The notes below the pieces were generated by a model. The model was given only the letters and a program-made list of their open reading frames with translations. It ran no database searches and had not been told where the DNA came from. A program made the position numbers and the translations under genes. Shown here one piece after another: positions 17,302 to 26,666 of a stretch of 55,516 bases of DNA (positions are counted from its first letter, which is position 1; each line of letters starts with the position of its first letter). Source of the stretch: an uncultured Spirochaetia bacterium (GTDB lineage Bacteria > Spirochaetota > Spirochaetia > JABEVK01); contig CALGPJ010000008.1 of NCBI GenBank assembly GCA_937960645.1, forward strand, positions 1-55,516. Direction: 5' to 3'.

Positions 17302-18762
17302 GTGAATCAATTTCGAAACCTGTCACAAGCGGAGATCCAATCCCTTGAAAGTCAGGGCAATAAATGCCCGTCCGGTTGGGATAAGGTCTATGTCGGGGAA
17401 AGCTTCAACGCAAAAGTTTTCCACTTTTGTGTATTCCTCGATCGTTGTTACCTGGATACCGACGGTGAAACTCTGGTCCAATCGTCCTGGCTCGATGGGG
17501 TCTACCTGGAAAAATGCCAGATCTGGCATTCTCGGGTAGAAGATTGCAAGGTACACAACGGTTGCCGGATTATTGATACCGCCATTCACAAGGGCCGGGG
17601 GCAGTTCGGCTTCGATGCCTGCCTCCTACCTGGAAATGAAACTGGCCCATCTTACAAACCTTTTCCGGATTTCGAATGGGATAAAGTCTCCAGAGGCGAG
17701 TGGCTCGGTTCCGATACGGAAGGGTTTCCAACGGAATCGTATACCAATCAACTGGGTCCGGACAGTCATTTTGAAAGAACTGCATATATCCGCAATTTGT
17801 ACGCGGATGCTGGAACATTCGTTCAAGCGGCTCAGCGCCTTGAAGAGGTGTCGTTGATCGGTCGAGGCCGCCCTTGTCGGGTTGTCCATGGCGCCTCGAT
17901 TTTTCGATCGGTCATCCAGAGCACAGAAGTGGAAGGCCCGGTAATGGTCAAGGATTCCTGGATCTTCGGTAATTCTCGATTGAGCGAGGGTCTGCTGGTG
18001 CGTCACTCCATCCTCGGACCGGAAACCGAGGCCGCCAATGCCGAGATCACCGCTTGCCTTCTCGGGGGGGGGATAGGTCTCCACCATCGCAGCCTTTTGA
18101 TCGCCGTGTGCTGGCCCGATGGCCTGGGAAATGTGGCCAGCGGAGCTCAGGTAGGCAGTAATCACACGGGACGCGCCGCAAACGCCAGCGCAGTTGTCTC
18201 GGCGGGGTGGTTTTTTGGTTTGAACTCCACGGTCCAGTTCCCCCTGGACCTCAGCCAGGCGCCCTTTGGGTTCCTGGGCGCGGGACAACGACTGCCGGCA
18301 GGAAAATACCGATTTCCTTTCAGTCTCTATGGGAGTCAGATGAACACCCCTATCGTCAGACCGGGATGGAACCTTCGAAAAAATCTGCTCGCCGTTTTTC
18401 GTAACGAAATGAAATGGCGTCGGCGTCTGTCCAGTCGTCAAGACTTTCGTGTTTTTACACCTGATATAGCCCAAAAACTCGTTGAGGCCTTGAACCTCCT
18501 TCAGAATTTACCTGACGAGGAGCTGTTTCTCCCCGAGAAGTATCCCATCATCGGCCCGTGTCCCCTGCGTAAAAAAGATCGAGAGTTGGGGATGGAAATC
18601 TACGAAGAGTTTTTAGAAAACCTGGGCGGTGGTTACCTGGCAAAAAACTCCCGATTTGCTCACCGGATTTGGGAAAAGCTCAAGACGGAAGCCCGCAACG
18701 ACGGCCATCCCGAGCACTTCGCCGAGGTTCTGGAATATTTTCAAAACGAGTACCTTACCTAG
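17302..18762 (+). CDS. DUF4954-like left-handed beta-helix protein
   Basis: A 486-residue protein with a long series of short beta turns (residues about 40-300), like the hexapeptide-repeat helix of sugar-nucleotide acyl/uridyl transferases. AQVGSNHTGRAANA is the type of signature seen in DUF4954 proteins of Bacteroidetes and spirochaetes; the C-terminal 130 residues are helical. No catalytic role is established for that family, though a sugar-related function is plausible beside a glycosyltransferase. The GTG at 17302 is chosen from reading frame and the -10 spacing; no ribosome-binding site supports another start. Confidence 0.65.
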   Translation: MNQFRNLSQAEIQSLESQGNKCPSGWDKVYVGESFNAKVFHFCVFLDRCYLDTDGETLVQSSWLDGVYLEKCQIWHSRVEDCKVHNGCRIIDTAIHKGRGQFGFDACLLPGNETGPSYKPFPDFEWDKVSRGEWLGSDTEGFPTESYTNQLGPDSHFERTAYIRNLYADAGTFVQAAQRLEEVSLIGRGRPCRVVHGASIFRSVIQSTEVEGPVMVKDSWIFGNSRLSEGLLVRHSILGPETEAANAEITACLLGGGIGLHHRSLLIAVCWPDGLGNVASGAQVGSNHTGRAANASAVVSAGWFFGLNSTVQFPLDLSQAPFGFLGAGQRLPAGKYRFPFSLYGSQMNTPIVRPGWNLRKNLLAVFRNEMKWRRRLSSRQDFRVFTPDIAQKLVEALNLLQNLPDEELFLPEKYPIIGPCPLRKKDRELGMEIYEEFLENLGGGYLAKNSRFAHRIWEKLKTEARNDGHPEHFAEVLEYFQNEYLT

Positions 18763-18820
18763 GTTTTGTAACATTGACGGGCTCATCTCGTCTTCCACCC
18801 AGTTCCTGGTGAAATTGTGT

Positions 18821-18826
18821 TATAAT
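18821..18826 (+). promoter_or_regulatory. -10 box giving a leaderless ATG start
   Basis: Exact TATAAT followed by eight bases and the ATG at 18835. The intervening bases are AATCTTAA, with no ribosome-binding site. No strong -35 is seen. Confidence 0.5.
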
Positions 18827-18834
18827 AATCTTAA

Positions 18835-19728
18835 ATGAGCGGGGCTGAGCACGTTGTCATCATCGACAGTAGTCCAATAAACAGACGGCTTCTTCAGGTG
18901 ATTTTGCAAAAGGAGGGATTTGAAACCACCGCTACAAATCATGCCATGGAGGCTTTTCCCCTGGTAGTCGAAAGGCAGCCCTCACTTGTCGTGATGGACC
19001 TGGCTTTGCCGGGAATCGATGGCCTCGAGCTGTGCCATATGCTCAAGACGAACAATATCACCCAGCACATACCCATCATCGTCATTTCTTCCAGAACTCG
19101 AGGAGCGGATGTCATGAACGCCCTGGAGGCCGGGGCCTTCGATTTTATCAAGAAGCCCATCGATCAGATGGAGGTCTTGGCCCGAGTTCGAAGCGCCCTG
19201 CGCCAGCGAAGCTACGAAAAACAACTTCTGGATATGGCAGTTCGCGATAGCCTGACCAATCTTTACAATCACGGCCTCATCATGGAATTGCTTGGAAAGG
19301 AGCTCTACAACTCATTCCGCCGGCAACGCCCCCTGGTTTTTGTGATGATCGATGTCGACCACTTCAAGTCCATCAACGACAATTTCGGACACCAAGCAGG
19401 TGACAGCGTTCTGAAAGGACTTGCCAAGTTATTGGAAGAGACCTTACGTCGAGGGGATTACCTGGGGCGGTATGGCGGGGAAGAGTTTGCGATGGTTTTT
19501 CCAGGTCTGGACCGTGAGAACGGCGCACTTCTATGTGAGAGATTACGTAAAAAAGTAGAGGAATTCTGTTTTATCCATGACGACACCACGATTCCTGTCA
19601 CCATCAGTATGGGGGCTTTTGTAGCGGGTTTCGAGAGAGAATGGAATGCGAAGGAAGTGGTCCTCCTGGCGGACAAAGCGCTCTACACAGCCAAGGAGTC
19701 CGGTAGAAATCGGGTGGAGTGGTCTTAG
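18835..19728 (+). CDS. Response regulator with GGDEF domain (diguanylate cyclase)
   Basis: A 297-residue two-domain protein. The receiver has D11, the phospho-acceptor D55 in VVMDLALPG and K106 in FIKKP. The cyclase has the active-site GGEEF (214-218) and an RxxD inhibitory site (R205-D208) five residues before it, so it should make c-di-GMP and be shut down by product. The partner kinase is not adjacent. Its stop overlaps the stop of the convergent gene by TTAG. Confidence 0.9.
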   Translation: MSGAEHVVIIDSSPINRRLLQVILQKEGFETTATNHAMEAFPLVVERQPSLVVMDLALPGIDGLELCHMLKTNNITQHIPIIVISSRTRGADVMNALEAGAFDFIKKPIDQMEVLARVRSALRQRSYEKQLLDMAVRDSLTNLYNHGLIMELLGKELYNSFRRQRPLVFVMIDVDHFKSINDNFGHQAGDSVLKGLAKLLEETLRRGDYLGRYGGEEFAMVFPGLDRENGALLCERLRKKVEEFCFIHDDTTIPVTISMGAFVAGFEREWNAKEVVLLADKALYTAKESGRNRVEWS

Positions 19729-20462
19729 TAGGATAGGGGAATCGGTGATAGTTTTTGAATTTGTAATTCTCTGAAAGCGTTCAAGAACCATTGTCGAATG
19801 ATAAAATCCAGTCTTCGAGTTTCTTTTAAAATCCTGAGGCCAGTATCGAGAGTTTTCCGAAAAGAATCCAGACGCAGGGGGGATACTCTTGTGCCACTGG
19901 TGTACAGCGACAAATCGGTATTGGCCCTCAATAATATTTTCAGAGGCTGCAGGGGCAGGGTGGAATTTTCTCCCTCCAAAGATATTTGCCAGACGGGGAC
20001 GGGGCGATACAAGCCTCTTCGGATAAGATTGGGCGTAGTGTTGTCGATACGAAAAGGGAGACCCGACTTTTGCCAATGAGGTAACCAGGGATCTTTCGAT
20101 TGAACGAGGGCCTGGAGGGGAAGGCTTTTCAAGCTCCCCAGATTTTTAACCGTGAGGATCGAGTTCAAATCCTCCTCCGTCGCTTGCAGGGTCACGAGAC
20201 CGCCAAAACCTCCGAGCAGCTGGGGGCTGACGAGCCGCCAATCGCCCTCTATGGTTTCCGGGTAAGACCACGTCAATTCGATCGCTATAGGATCGTTGTC
20301 GAAGATGTAGTTGACACTGCTTCCCGCAGCCATGCAGGATTCTTCGATGATTCGGAGCACCAGCTGATCCAATTTGTTTTGCGGAACGGCGACGACGAAT
20401 TCAAAATCAGCCGCGTAAACTTGAAAACTCAGGATCAGGCAGAGTGCAAGGTGTTTTGGCAT
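19725..20462 (-). CDS. Secreted protein of unknown function downstream of phosphohexomutase
   Basis: A 245-residue protein with a signal peptide (MPKHLALCLILSFQVYA before ADF) and no further membrane helix. The mature part is a mix of strands and helices, with a basic C-terminal helix run (RRLDFIIRQWFLNAFRELQIQ broken by loops). No family is recognised. The ATG at 20462 has AGGA overlapping the pgm stop (TAGGA) six bases upstream; a GTG at 20468 is an alternative. It is the last gene of the outer-membrane-protein operon. Confidence 0.65.
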   Translation of the reverse strand: MPKHLALCLILSFQVYAADFEFVVAVPQNKLDQLVLRIIEESCMAAGSSVNYIFDNDPIAIELTWSYPETIEGDWRLVSPQLLGGFGGLVTLQATEEDLNSILTVKNLGSLKSLPLQALVQSKDPWLPHWQKSGLPFRIDNTTPNLIRRGLYRPVPVWQISLEGENSTLPLQPLKILLRANTDLSLYTSGTRVSPLRLDSFRKTLDTGLRILKETRRLDFIIRQWFLNAFRELQIQKLSPIPLSY

Positions 20463-20471
20463 CGTCACATC

Positions 20472-21818
20472 CTAACTTAAAAACGGTTGAATTTTTTCGA
20501 TCATTTGTGCTTTTTTTTCGTTCAAAAGATCCTCCGATTTGGCTTCCATGACCAGGCGCAAATAGGGCTCGGTTTGGCTCGTTCGTATATTGAACCACCA
20601 ATCCTGGAAATTCATCCGGATACCGTCGAAGTCCCATACAGACTCGGGTCTTTCTATTTGGTTCCAATAGTTCTGGATGTTTGAAATTGCCTCGGACTTG
20701 TTTTCGACTTTGAAATTGATTTCCCCGGAATTGGCATAGGAGCGCAGGGGCTTCAATAAATCGGAGAACTTTTGTCCGTTTTTTTTGGCGATGATTAGCG
20801 CTTTGATGGCCTCGAGGGCGGCAAATATTCCGCTATCGCACCAATAAAAATCTCGGAAATAATAATGACCCGCCAGTTCGCCTCCCACTGGGGCGTTGAG
20901 TTCACGGAGCTTCAATTTTGCGAATGCATGGCCCACCTTCCAGTAGTGAATCGACCCCCCTCTGGCCAATACATCGTCCTCGACCGCACGGCTGGTTCTG
21001 ATATCGACAAGGACCGGAACACTTTCTCGTTCAAGCCAGGGTCTGGCAAAGATAGCAGTCATGAGATCGGGGGAGACAAAATCCCCATTTTCATCGACGA
21101 ACATGACACGATCGGCATCTCCATCGAAAATGATGCCCGCATCATAGTTGGACGATTTTACATGCTGAACCAGCTGGCGGCGGTTGTGTTCTTCCAGGGG
21201 ATTGGGTTCATGCCCGGGGAAGCCGCCATCCATTTGTTGGTTCAAAAAGGTCGCCTTCGGTAAAAGTTCTGGAATGAAGAGGCCGGACATACCATTGGAA
21301 AGGTCTACGCAGAGTTTCAAATCGTTGAGATCGTTGGAGGGGGGGAGGCGTGACTGCAGGAACTCATAATAAGGGTTTTTTCCATCTATCTGTTTTATCG
21401 TACCCTTGTTTTTAACGGCCGGGCCCGGGTCTTTTGCCGAGAGCGCCTCGAGCTCTTTCAAGCCGCTATTGCCACCCACAGGCAAGGCCTGCTCCCGGCT
21501 GATTTTCAGGCCATTGTAATCGGGGGGATTGTGGCTTGCGGTAATCTGGACAGAGGCTTTATATCCAAACCTCGCGGTATACCAATAAACCATGGGAGTT
21601 GTCGCCAGGCCCAGGTCGTGGACATCACAACCGGCATCGACAATCCCGGATGTCAGCGCCTGAAAAAGATCGTCACTGCTTAGCCGCACGTCGCGCCCGA
21701 CCAGAACGATGTCCGCTTTCAGAAGCCCCGGTAGATTTCTGCCGATTTTGTACGCTAAATCGGGGCCCCATTCCTGATTCCAAATGCCGCGAATGTCGTA
21801 TGCCTTGAAAACTCCCAT
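20472..21818 (-). CDS. Phosphomannomutase/phosphoglucomutase (AlgC/ManB family)
   Basis: A 448-residue alpha-D-phosphohexomutase. The phosphoserine is S95 in TASHNPPDYNG, the Mg2+ loop is DGDADR (232-237), the sugar-selecting loop is GGELAGHYYF and the phosphate-binding loop is RTSQTEPYLR near the C-terminus. It interconverts hexose 6- and 1-phosphates to feed nucleotide-sugar synthesis. The ATG at 21818 is chosen over an upstream in-frame ATG because AAAGGAG precedes it and the protein then begins at the family N-terminus. It follows the BamA-like gene by 16 bases. Confidence 0.92.
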   Translation of the reverse strand: MGVFKAYDIRGIWNQEWGPDLAYKIGRNLPGLLKADIVLVGRDVRLSSDDLFQALTSGIVDAGCDVHDLGLATTPMVYWYTARFGYKASVQITASHNPPDYNGLKISREQALPVGGNSGLKELEALSAKDPGPAVKNKGTIKQIDGKNPYYEFLQSRLPPSNDLNDLKLCVDLSNGMSGLFIPELLPKATFLNQQMDGGFPGHEPNPLEEHNRRQLVQHVKSSNYDAGIIFDGDADRVMFVDENGDFVSPDLMTAIFARPWLERESVPVLVDIRTSRAVEDDVLARGGSIHYWKVGHAFAKLKLRELNAPVGGELAGHYYFRDFYWCDSGIFAALEAIKALIIAKKNGQKFSDLLKPLRSYANSGEINFKVENKSEAISNIQNYWNQIERPESVWDFDGIRMNFQDWWFNIRTSQTEPYLRLVMEAKSEDLLNEKKAQMIEKIQPFLS

Positions 21819-21834
21819 TCCAACTCCTTTACAC

Positions 21835-23412
21835 TCAGTAATGATGCCCCAATCCAATGAACAACTCGCGGACATTGCCGCTCAAGATATTGTAATCATT
21901 TTCCTGCAGTTTTCTAAGATTGACACCGTAACTCAAACGCATGAAATAACTACGGGCGGCGAGCGGAAAACCGATGAGCTCGGCACCGGCTGTCCAAACC
22001 CATCTTTCCTCATTCCATTCAAAAGATGATACAGGAAAAATGTATCCCAAATCGGTGAACAGGTTCAGGTGGAGTTCGAAATTGAAGAAGCGCATCCAGC
22101 TCCAGCCCCACCATTCCTGGAAGTTATTCACTTTGAGGATTTTCAAAGTAAGATCGGCGTTGAAAAATGTCCCAAAATGGCCTTGAATGCTGGTGTCCAG
22201 GACTCCTCGCACGGCTTCCATCTTGGCCGCATCCGAGGCTTGTTGATTGAAGGTACCACTGAGCCTCGCGGTTAACATCAAGAAGTCCCAAACGACCTGA
22301 TAAACGGACAATGATGTGCCGACTCGGTTGTCATGGCGTTCCTGGCCAAAATTGTATTCATACGTGTAATTGATGTTGAACGTTTGTCCCTGCCGCAAAT
22401 TATCGATCCAATCCCAGCGACCAGCACCCAGGTTTTGCACGGCACCGACATAGAGTCCGGAGCGTGAGAAACTTATGGGCTTTTCAAAAAGGTATTGTTG
22501 GAAGGCAAAGAGGCCGGTACTGAAAGACACATTCCATTCCCGGGGGAGATTGCGAAGCGGTACGGAGAGATTGACGTCCAAACGAGAGGTAGTGTAATAA
22601 CCGTCGGGATCGGAATAATCGGTGAGTACCTTCATCGATTGCGAGGGGGTAATCGTGAGACGATGTTCGGAAAAGGTAATTGTGTTCGATAAATAAGTGT
22701 AGAAAGTCAGTTCCGTTTTTTTACTGTCAGTGACACTGACTTTTTGGCCCAAACCGTATTGGTAGGATTGCGCATTGATCATAAAGGGGTAGGAGAAATT
22801 CCAACCTGCGCTTAAATCGATGAGGTTGCCGGTTTTATAAAATCCCGAGGCCTCGAGACCCAAAAACCAGTTGTCCCCGCCGACATCCAATGGGAAGCGC
22901 ACATCCATGGTGCCTCCCAGGGAGTTGTCACCACCAGTAGATCGGCGGAATTCCAGGTTGATTCGGAGTTGTTCCATGGTACCAAGAAAATTGTTGTCAC
23001 GGATGCGAAGACTCAGATTGAGTCCTTCATTGTCAGTATACTTGGGAATTGGCAAGGCCAGGATGTTCCAGGTATCCCTGGCCTGAACCGCAATGACGAC
23101 GAAACCCCCGCCATCTTCCTCGACTATCCAGGAATAGGTTAGAGAGGTTTCCTGAAAAATCCTGTTGTTTGCCAGGAGGCGTTTTTTATCTTCGATGTAC
23201 GCATCTAAATCGGCCTGTGTATTGAATAACCTCTCATAATCCCAGTCCAAATAACGTTCCAAAGCTTTGGGGTCGGTCCAGCCGTTGATTTCGTATTTTA
23301 CGGAGTCGATCTTGAAGAAAACAGGTTTGTTGTTGGGTATGGAGGTGCCGGGAACCATGTCCTGGGCGTAGGCCGGCGCCACAAGCAGAAGGAATACGAG
23401 GTAAAACCTCAT
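21835..23412 (-). CDS. BamA/Omp85-like outer-membrane barrel protein
   Basis: A 525-residue exported protein. A signal peptide (MRFYLVFLLLVAPAYA, then QDM) is followed by a short POTRA-like segment (about 35-115, ending VIAVQARDTWNILALP) and then a long run of alternating amphipathic strands with the family-like turn LSLRIRDNNFLGTMEQL and a C-terminal aromatic (LGHHY). It is much shorter than BamA, which has five POTRA domains, and is closer in design to single-POTRA Omp85 relatives. The ATG overlaps the preceding gene's stop (ATGA). Confidence 0.75.
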   Translation of the reverse strand: MRFYLVFLLLVAPAYAQDMVPGTSIPNNKPVFFKIDSVKYEINGWTDPKALERYLDWDYERLFNTQADLDAYIEDKKRLLANNRIFQETSLTYSWIVEEDGGGFVVIAVQARDTWNILALPIPKYTDNEGLNLSLRIRDNNFLGTMEQLRINLEFRRSTGGDNSLGGTMDVRFPLDVGGDNWFLGLEASGFYKTGNLIDLSAGWNFSYPFMINAQSYQYGLGQKVSVTDSKKTELTFYTYLSNTITFSEHRLTITPSQSMKVLTDYSDPDGYYTTSRLDVNLSVPLRNLPREWNVSFSTGLFAFQQYLFEKPISFSRSGLYVGAVQNLGAGRWDWIDNLRQGQTFNINYTYEYNFGQERHDNRVGTSLSVYQVVWDFLMLTARLSGTFNQQASDAAKMEAVRGVLDTSIQGHFGTFFNADLTLKILKVNNFQEWWGWSWMRFFNFELHLNLFTDLGYIFPVSSFEWNEERWVWTAGAELIGFPLAARSYFMRLSYGVNLRKLQENDYNILSGNVRELFIGLGHHY

Positions 23413-25106
23413 AATTCAAAACCCACCCGCAGAGACACATAATGACGAACGCCGTTGTTATCGGCCAGGGGCACCCCCCGGTTTTGGAATGAGGCGCTTC
23501 CCAAAGTTCCCGAAAAAGGGTCTCCCCGACGGTTCAATCCATATTCGAACATGTACCCACCAGCGAAAGTTACGAAACCCAGCGGCGAGGCCAGCAGGAG
23601 TTGATAATCGAAACCGATCTGCCAAAGTGTTTCGATGACGCTTTGGGTCAGGAATCGGTTGGAGTTGAATTTGTGATTTCCTCCGGGCGCAACATAGCCA
23701 TTGTCGTTGAAGCTACCGTCGGTTGTGCCGATGAACTCGTCCGACGAAGCTAAATAACCGTCATCGGAGGCGTTTCCGTGGCGCAGGTATCGCCCCGTGA
23801 TGCTAAAGTTGAGCAGTTGATTAGGTACAATCCGGAATCGCAGCTCCCATCGATCGCTGTTGGGCTCGAGGTTGACCAGTCCCTGCCCGGAGTGGGTGTA
23901 ATTCTTATAGTTGATCAGCAATTGGTTTGAGGGACCTCCGGTCACGAATTCCCGGACATGGGTAAACGTATAAGGGGTCACGAGCCCGTAGCGGAGTTCC
24001 AATCCCTGAAAGGCCCCCCATTCGGGATACCATGCGATACCTGCCTGCGCTGCAATTTTGGTCTTCCCGTCGAATTTCAACGAGAAGATTCTCAGGAAAC
24101 TGAGATCATCGGCGTGAAATTCCCCCATGAAGTTGAAGCCTAAAGGCAACCTCAATTGGAAATTGGCTCCTACGAGGATGTTGTCGACCATGCCGTTGTA
24201 AATACTCCCATAAAGCAAGGACATGACGGGAACGAGGTAGGCAGGTTCTAAGCGCTGTCCGAAGACGATGTTCTCATAGAGTCCAATTTCGAGGTGTTGA
24301 TCAAAGAAAAAAAATTGAAAACTTTGACCGGCAAGGTATTTGTTTGGAAAAAACTCCTGACCATTCGTGATCACGGTACTTTTGGTGTCCTTGGTAGCAT
24401 TGAGGATGAGAAGGTACTTGGTGTAGTTCAGTCCCTCGGTGCGCCAGGTGAAGGAAAAGGAGGGGGCAGCTGGGGCTTGGGGAGAAAAGACCATACCTTC
24501 GATGAAGGGGCCGAAGCCGTGCCTTGTGACACCGACCTGAGCGTAAAGATTTTCATCCCCAAAAGAAACATTTCCTCTCATGCTCAAAGAAAGAAGGTAG
24601 GTTCTTCCAAAAACTTCGATGGAGCTGTCATCGAGAAGGAAATCGTAAAGCCGCCGCTGACCAAGCGGAAAGGTAGTGTTGGCGGCCCAATCGACGGCCA
24701 CTGCTCCGGCATGTCCATTGACACCGACCCCGGGAGCGATCAGTTGGTTTAAGGTAAGATAACCGGAACTGGTTCCGTCGTAATCATGGTTGGGGAAACC
24801 TACCGCAAAAAGGCTCGAGTGGGTGATGGTGAAACCGGGAGCGAGAGGGGCCGCAGTGTCCCCGATAGTCATCAAGTACATTTGTGCCCTTTGAACATCC
24901 CTGGACGAACCTTTTTGTATCACTTCTTCCAGGTATTTTTTGACGAGGATGAGCGGGTAGGGGCGCAGGGCTGGCAGGGGGGCTAAAATACCGCGAAGGG
25001 ACCAATTTCTCAAATCGCTGTATACAGGATCGAGTGGCTGCGAGAGATCCATGCCCCAAGCAAGCCCGGCCGTGACAAGAAAGAGGAAAATTGAATTTCG
25101 ATGCAT
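23409..25106 (-). CDS. Outer-membrane beta-barrel protein, possibly Wzi-like
   Basis: A 565-residue exported protein with signal peptide (MHRNSIFLFLVTAGLAWG, then MDL). After a helical stretch of about 80 residues it becomes continuous beta strands typical of an 18-strand outer-membrane barrel, ending in SLRVGFEL. The helical start and the RHGFGPFIEGMVFSPQAP segment recall capsule-assembly protein Wzi, which would fit the phosphohexomutase in the same operon, but that match is weak. It is the promoter-proximal gene of a four-gene unit. Confidence 0.6.
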   Translation of the reverse strand: MHRNSIFLFLVTAGLAWGMDLSQPLDPVYSDLRNWSLRGILAPLPALRPYPLILVKKYLEEVIQKGSSRDVQRAQMYLMTIGDTAAPLAPGFTITHSSLFAVGFPNHDYDGTSSGYLTLNQLIAPGVGVNGHAGAVAVDWAANTTFPLGQRRLYDFLLDDSSIEVFGRTYLLSLSMRGNVSFGDENLYAQVGVTRHGFGPFIEGMVFSPQAPAAPSFSFTWRTEGLNYTKYLLILNATKDTKSTVITNGQEFFPNKYLAGQSFQFFFFDQHLEIGLYENIVFGQRLEPAYLVPVMSLLYGSIYNGMVDNILVGANFQLRLPLGFNFMGEFHADDLSFLRIFSLKFDGKTKIAAQAGIAWYPEWGAFQGLELRYGLVTPYTFTHVREFVTGGPSNQLLINYKNYTHSGQGLVNLEPNSDRWELRFRIVPNQLLNFSITGRYLRHGNASDDGYLASSDEFIGTTDGSFNDNGYVAPGGNHKFNSNRFLTQSVIETLWQIGFDYQLLLASPLGFVTFAGGYMFEYGLNRRGDPFSGTLGSASFQNRGVPLADNNGVRHYVSLRVGFEL

Positions 25107-25113
25107 CTGTTAA

Positions 25114-25142
25114 ACACTAAACACAAATTTGTAGAAAATCAA
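25114..25142 (-). promoter_or_regulatory. Possible leaderless promoter of the outer-membrane-protein operon
   Basis: On the minus strand TTGATT (25137-25142) and TAGTGT (25114-25119) are 17 bp apart, and the -10 ends seven bases before the ATG at 25106. Both boxes are weak matches. There is no ribosome-binding site before the ATG, which makes a short leader more credible; read-through from the tRNA gene just upstream is the alternative. Confidence 0.3.
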
Positions 25143-25172
25143 CCTTTTGAAGATTAAGACTCGGTTAAATGA

Positions 25173-25243
25173 AGCGGCCGATGGGAGTCGAACCCACGTC
25201 TCCAGCTTGGGAAGCTGGGGTAATGCCGTTATACGACGGCCGC
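25173..25243 (-). tRNA. tRNA-Gly, anticodon CCC
   Basis: A 71-base cloverleaf on the minus strand. The acceptor stem pairs GCGGCCG with CGGCCGC, the anticodon stem is CCAGC/GCTGG around loop TTCCCAA, giving anticodon CCC for glycine codon GGG, and the T arm carries GGTTCGACTCC. The CCA end is not encoded; the template continues TTCA. It lies 34 bases downstream of the NtrC-like gene, on the same strand, and has its own candidate promoter. Confidence 0.95.
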
Positions 25244-25251
25244 ATAAGCCT

Positions 25252-25281
25252 AGAATAACAAAGCGTTTTCCCCTTCGTCAA
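25252..25281 (-). promoter_or_regulatory. tRNA-Gly promoter, start close to the mature 5' end
   Basis: TTGACG (25276-25281) and TATTCT (25252-25257) are 18 bp apart on the minus strand. Only eight bases separate the -10 from the first tRNA base at 25243, so the primary transcript may begin at, or a base or two before, the mature 5' end. The -35 overlaps the NtrC-like stop codon. Confidence 0.5.
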
Positions 25282-26666
25282 GGTGTACCCGACTCACCGG
25301 GGCCGAATTCGGCGGTCAGGCCGTACTCGTCCAATTTCCGGTGCAAGGTTTTTCTGCCGATGCCCAGGATTTCGGCAGCGCGGCTTTTGTTGTTTTTGGT
25401 AAAATACAGGGTTTGCCGGATAATTTCTTTTTCAGCTTCGGCCATGGTGATTCCCAAGTCCAATCGTATGAAACCGTGTTCGTCTTCTCGGCGAAGGATG
25501 GGAGGAAGATCGTCCAGGGTGATGATGTCTCCCTTGGCCAGAACCACGGCGCTTTCGAGGGTGTTGCGCAATTCCCTGATATTTCCGGGCCAACGGTAAT
25601 TGTAAAGAGCGCTCCTGGCTTTGGGATCGATTCCCTTGATGGTTTTGTTGTTTTCTCGGCTGAACTCCGAGAGAAAACCCGCGATGAGCAGCGGAATATC
25701 CTCTTTTCTTTCTCGCAGCGGGGGAATGGCGATGTTCACGATGTTCAGGCGATAAAAAAGGTCTTCGCGAAACCGACCAGCTTCGATTTCGGCGCGCAGG
25801 TCTCGGTTGGTCGCGCTGATCACTCGGACGTCAACCTCGATGCTTTTTTCCCCGCCCACGCGCTCGAAAGTTTTCTCCTGCAATACCCGCAGCAATTTAA
25901 CCTGAACCGTGTGACTGATTTCCCCAATTTCGTCGAGAAAGATCGTTCCCCCATCCGCCAGTTCAAAACGTCCCTTTTTCTGGCTGACCGCTCCGGTGAA
26001 CGATCCCCTTTCATGGCCAAAGAGTTCGCTTTCGAGAAGGTTTTCACTGAGGGCCGCACAGTGAACCTTGATGAAGGGGCCGTTCTTACGGTCTGATAGA
26101 TGATGAATGGAATCCGCCACCAGTTCTTTGCCTACCCCGCTTTCCCCGGTGATGAGCACGCTGGCCCTGGTAGGGGCGACCTGGTTGATCAGATCGAACA
26201 CTTTTTGCATCGCTGTGCTTTTGCCAATGATTTGGGAATAGCGGCGTTTGTTTTCCAGTCGTTCCACTTCTTCCTTGAGCGCCTGGTGCTCGAGGGCCAG
26301 CATGCGGTTGCCCAGCGCCCGCTTCACGAGCATGCTGAGATGATCCAGGTTGACCGGCTTGGTGATGAAATCGTAAGCACCCATTCTCATGGCGTTGACG
26401 GCATTCTCGATGGTACCGTGACCCGTCAAAACGATGACCGGAATGTTGGGATATCTGGCGGCCACTGTTTTGAGTAACTCTTCGCCGCTCATTCTCGGCA
26501 TTTTAAGGTCGGTGATCACGAGATCGATGGTTCCCTTTTGAATGTTTTGCAAGGCATCTTCCCCGTCCGCTGCCAGAGACACATCGTAGCCGTCCAGCTC
26601 GAGGGCCCTTCCCAGGCCCTCACGAATGTTTTTCTCGTCATCGACAACCAAGACACCAAGTTTCAT
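25278..26666 (-). CDS. NtrC-family sigma-54-dependent response regulator
   Basis: A 462-residue activator in three parts. The receiver (1-120) has D9-D10 and phospho-acceptor D53. The AAA+ domain has Walker A GESGVGKE, the sigma-54-contacting loop GSFTGAV (a common variant of GAFTGA) and Walker [12 protein letters not shown]. The C-terminal Fis-type helix-turn-helix is [20 protein letters not shown]. It activates sigma-54 promoters after phosphorylation by the kinase encoded just upstream, whose stop overlaps its ATG (ATGA). Target genes cannot be named; no clear -24/-12 promoter was seen in the window. Confidence 0.93.
   Translation of the reverse strand: MKLGVLVVDDEKNIREGLGRALELDGYDVSLAADGEDALQNIQKGTIDLVITDLKMPRMSGEELLKTVAARYPNIPVIVLTGHGTIENAVNAMRMGAYDFITKPVNLDHLSMLVKRALGNRMLALEHQALKEEVERLENKRRYSQIIGKSTAMQKVFDLINQVAPTRASVLITGESGVGKELVADSIHHLSDRKNGPFIKVHCAALSENLLESELFGHERGSFTGAVSQKKGRFELADGGTIFLDEIGEISHTVQVKLLRVLQEKTFERVGGEKSIEVDVRVISATNRDLRAEIEAGRFREDLFYRLNIVNIAIPPLRERKEDIPLLIAGFLSEFSRENNKTIKGIDPKARSALYNYRWPGNIRELRNTLESAVVLAKGDIITLDDLPPILRREDEHGFIRLDLGITMAEAEKEIIRQTLYFTKNNKSRAAEILGIGRKTLHRKLDEYGLTAEFGPGESGTP

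Noticed and set aside
17626-18474. 282-codon antisense frame over the beta-helix gene
   Set aside because: The beta-helix protein on the opposite strand has recognisable repeats; this frame has none.
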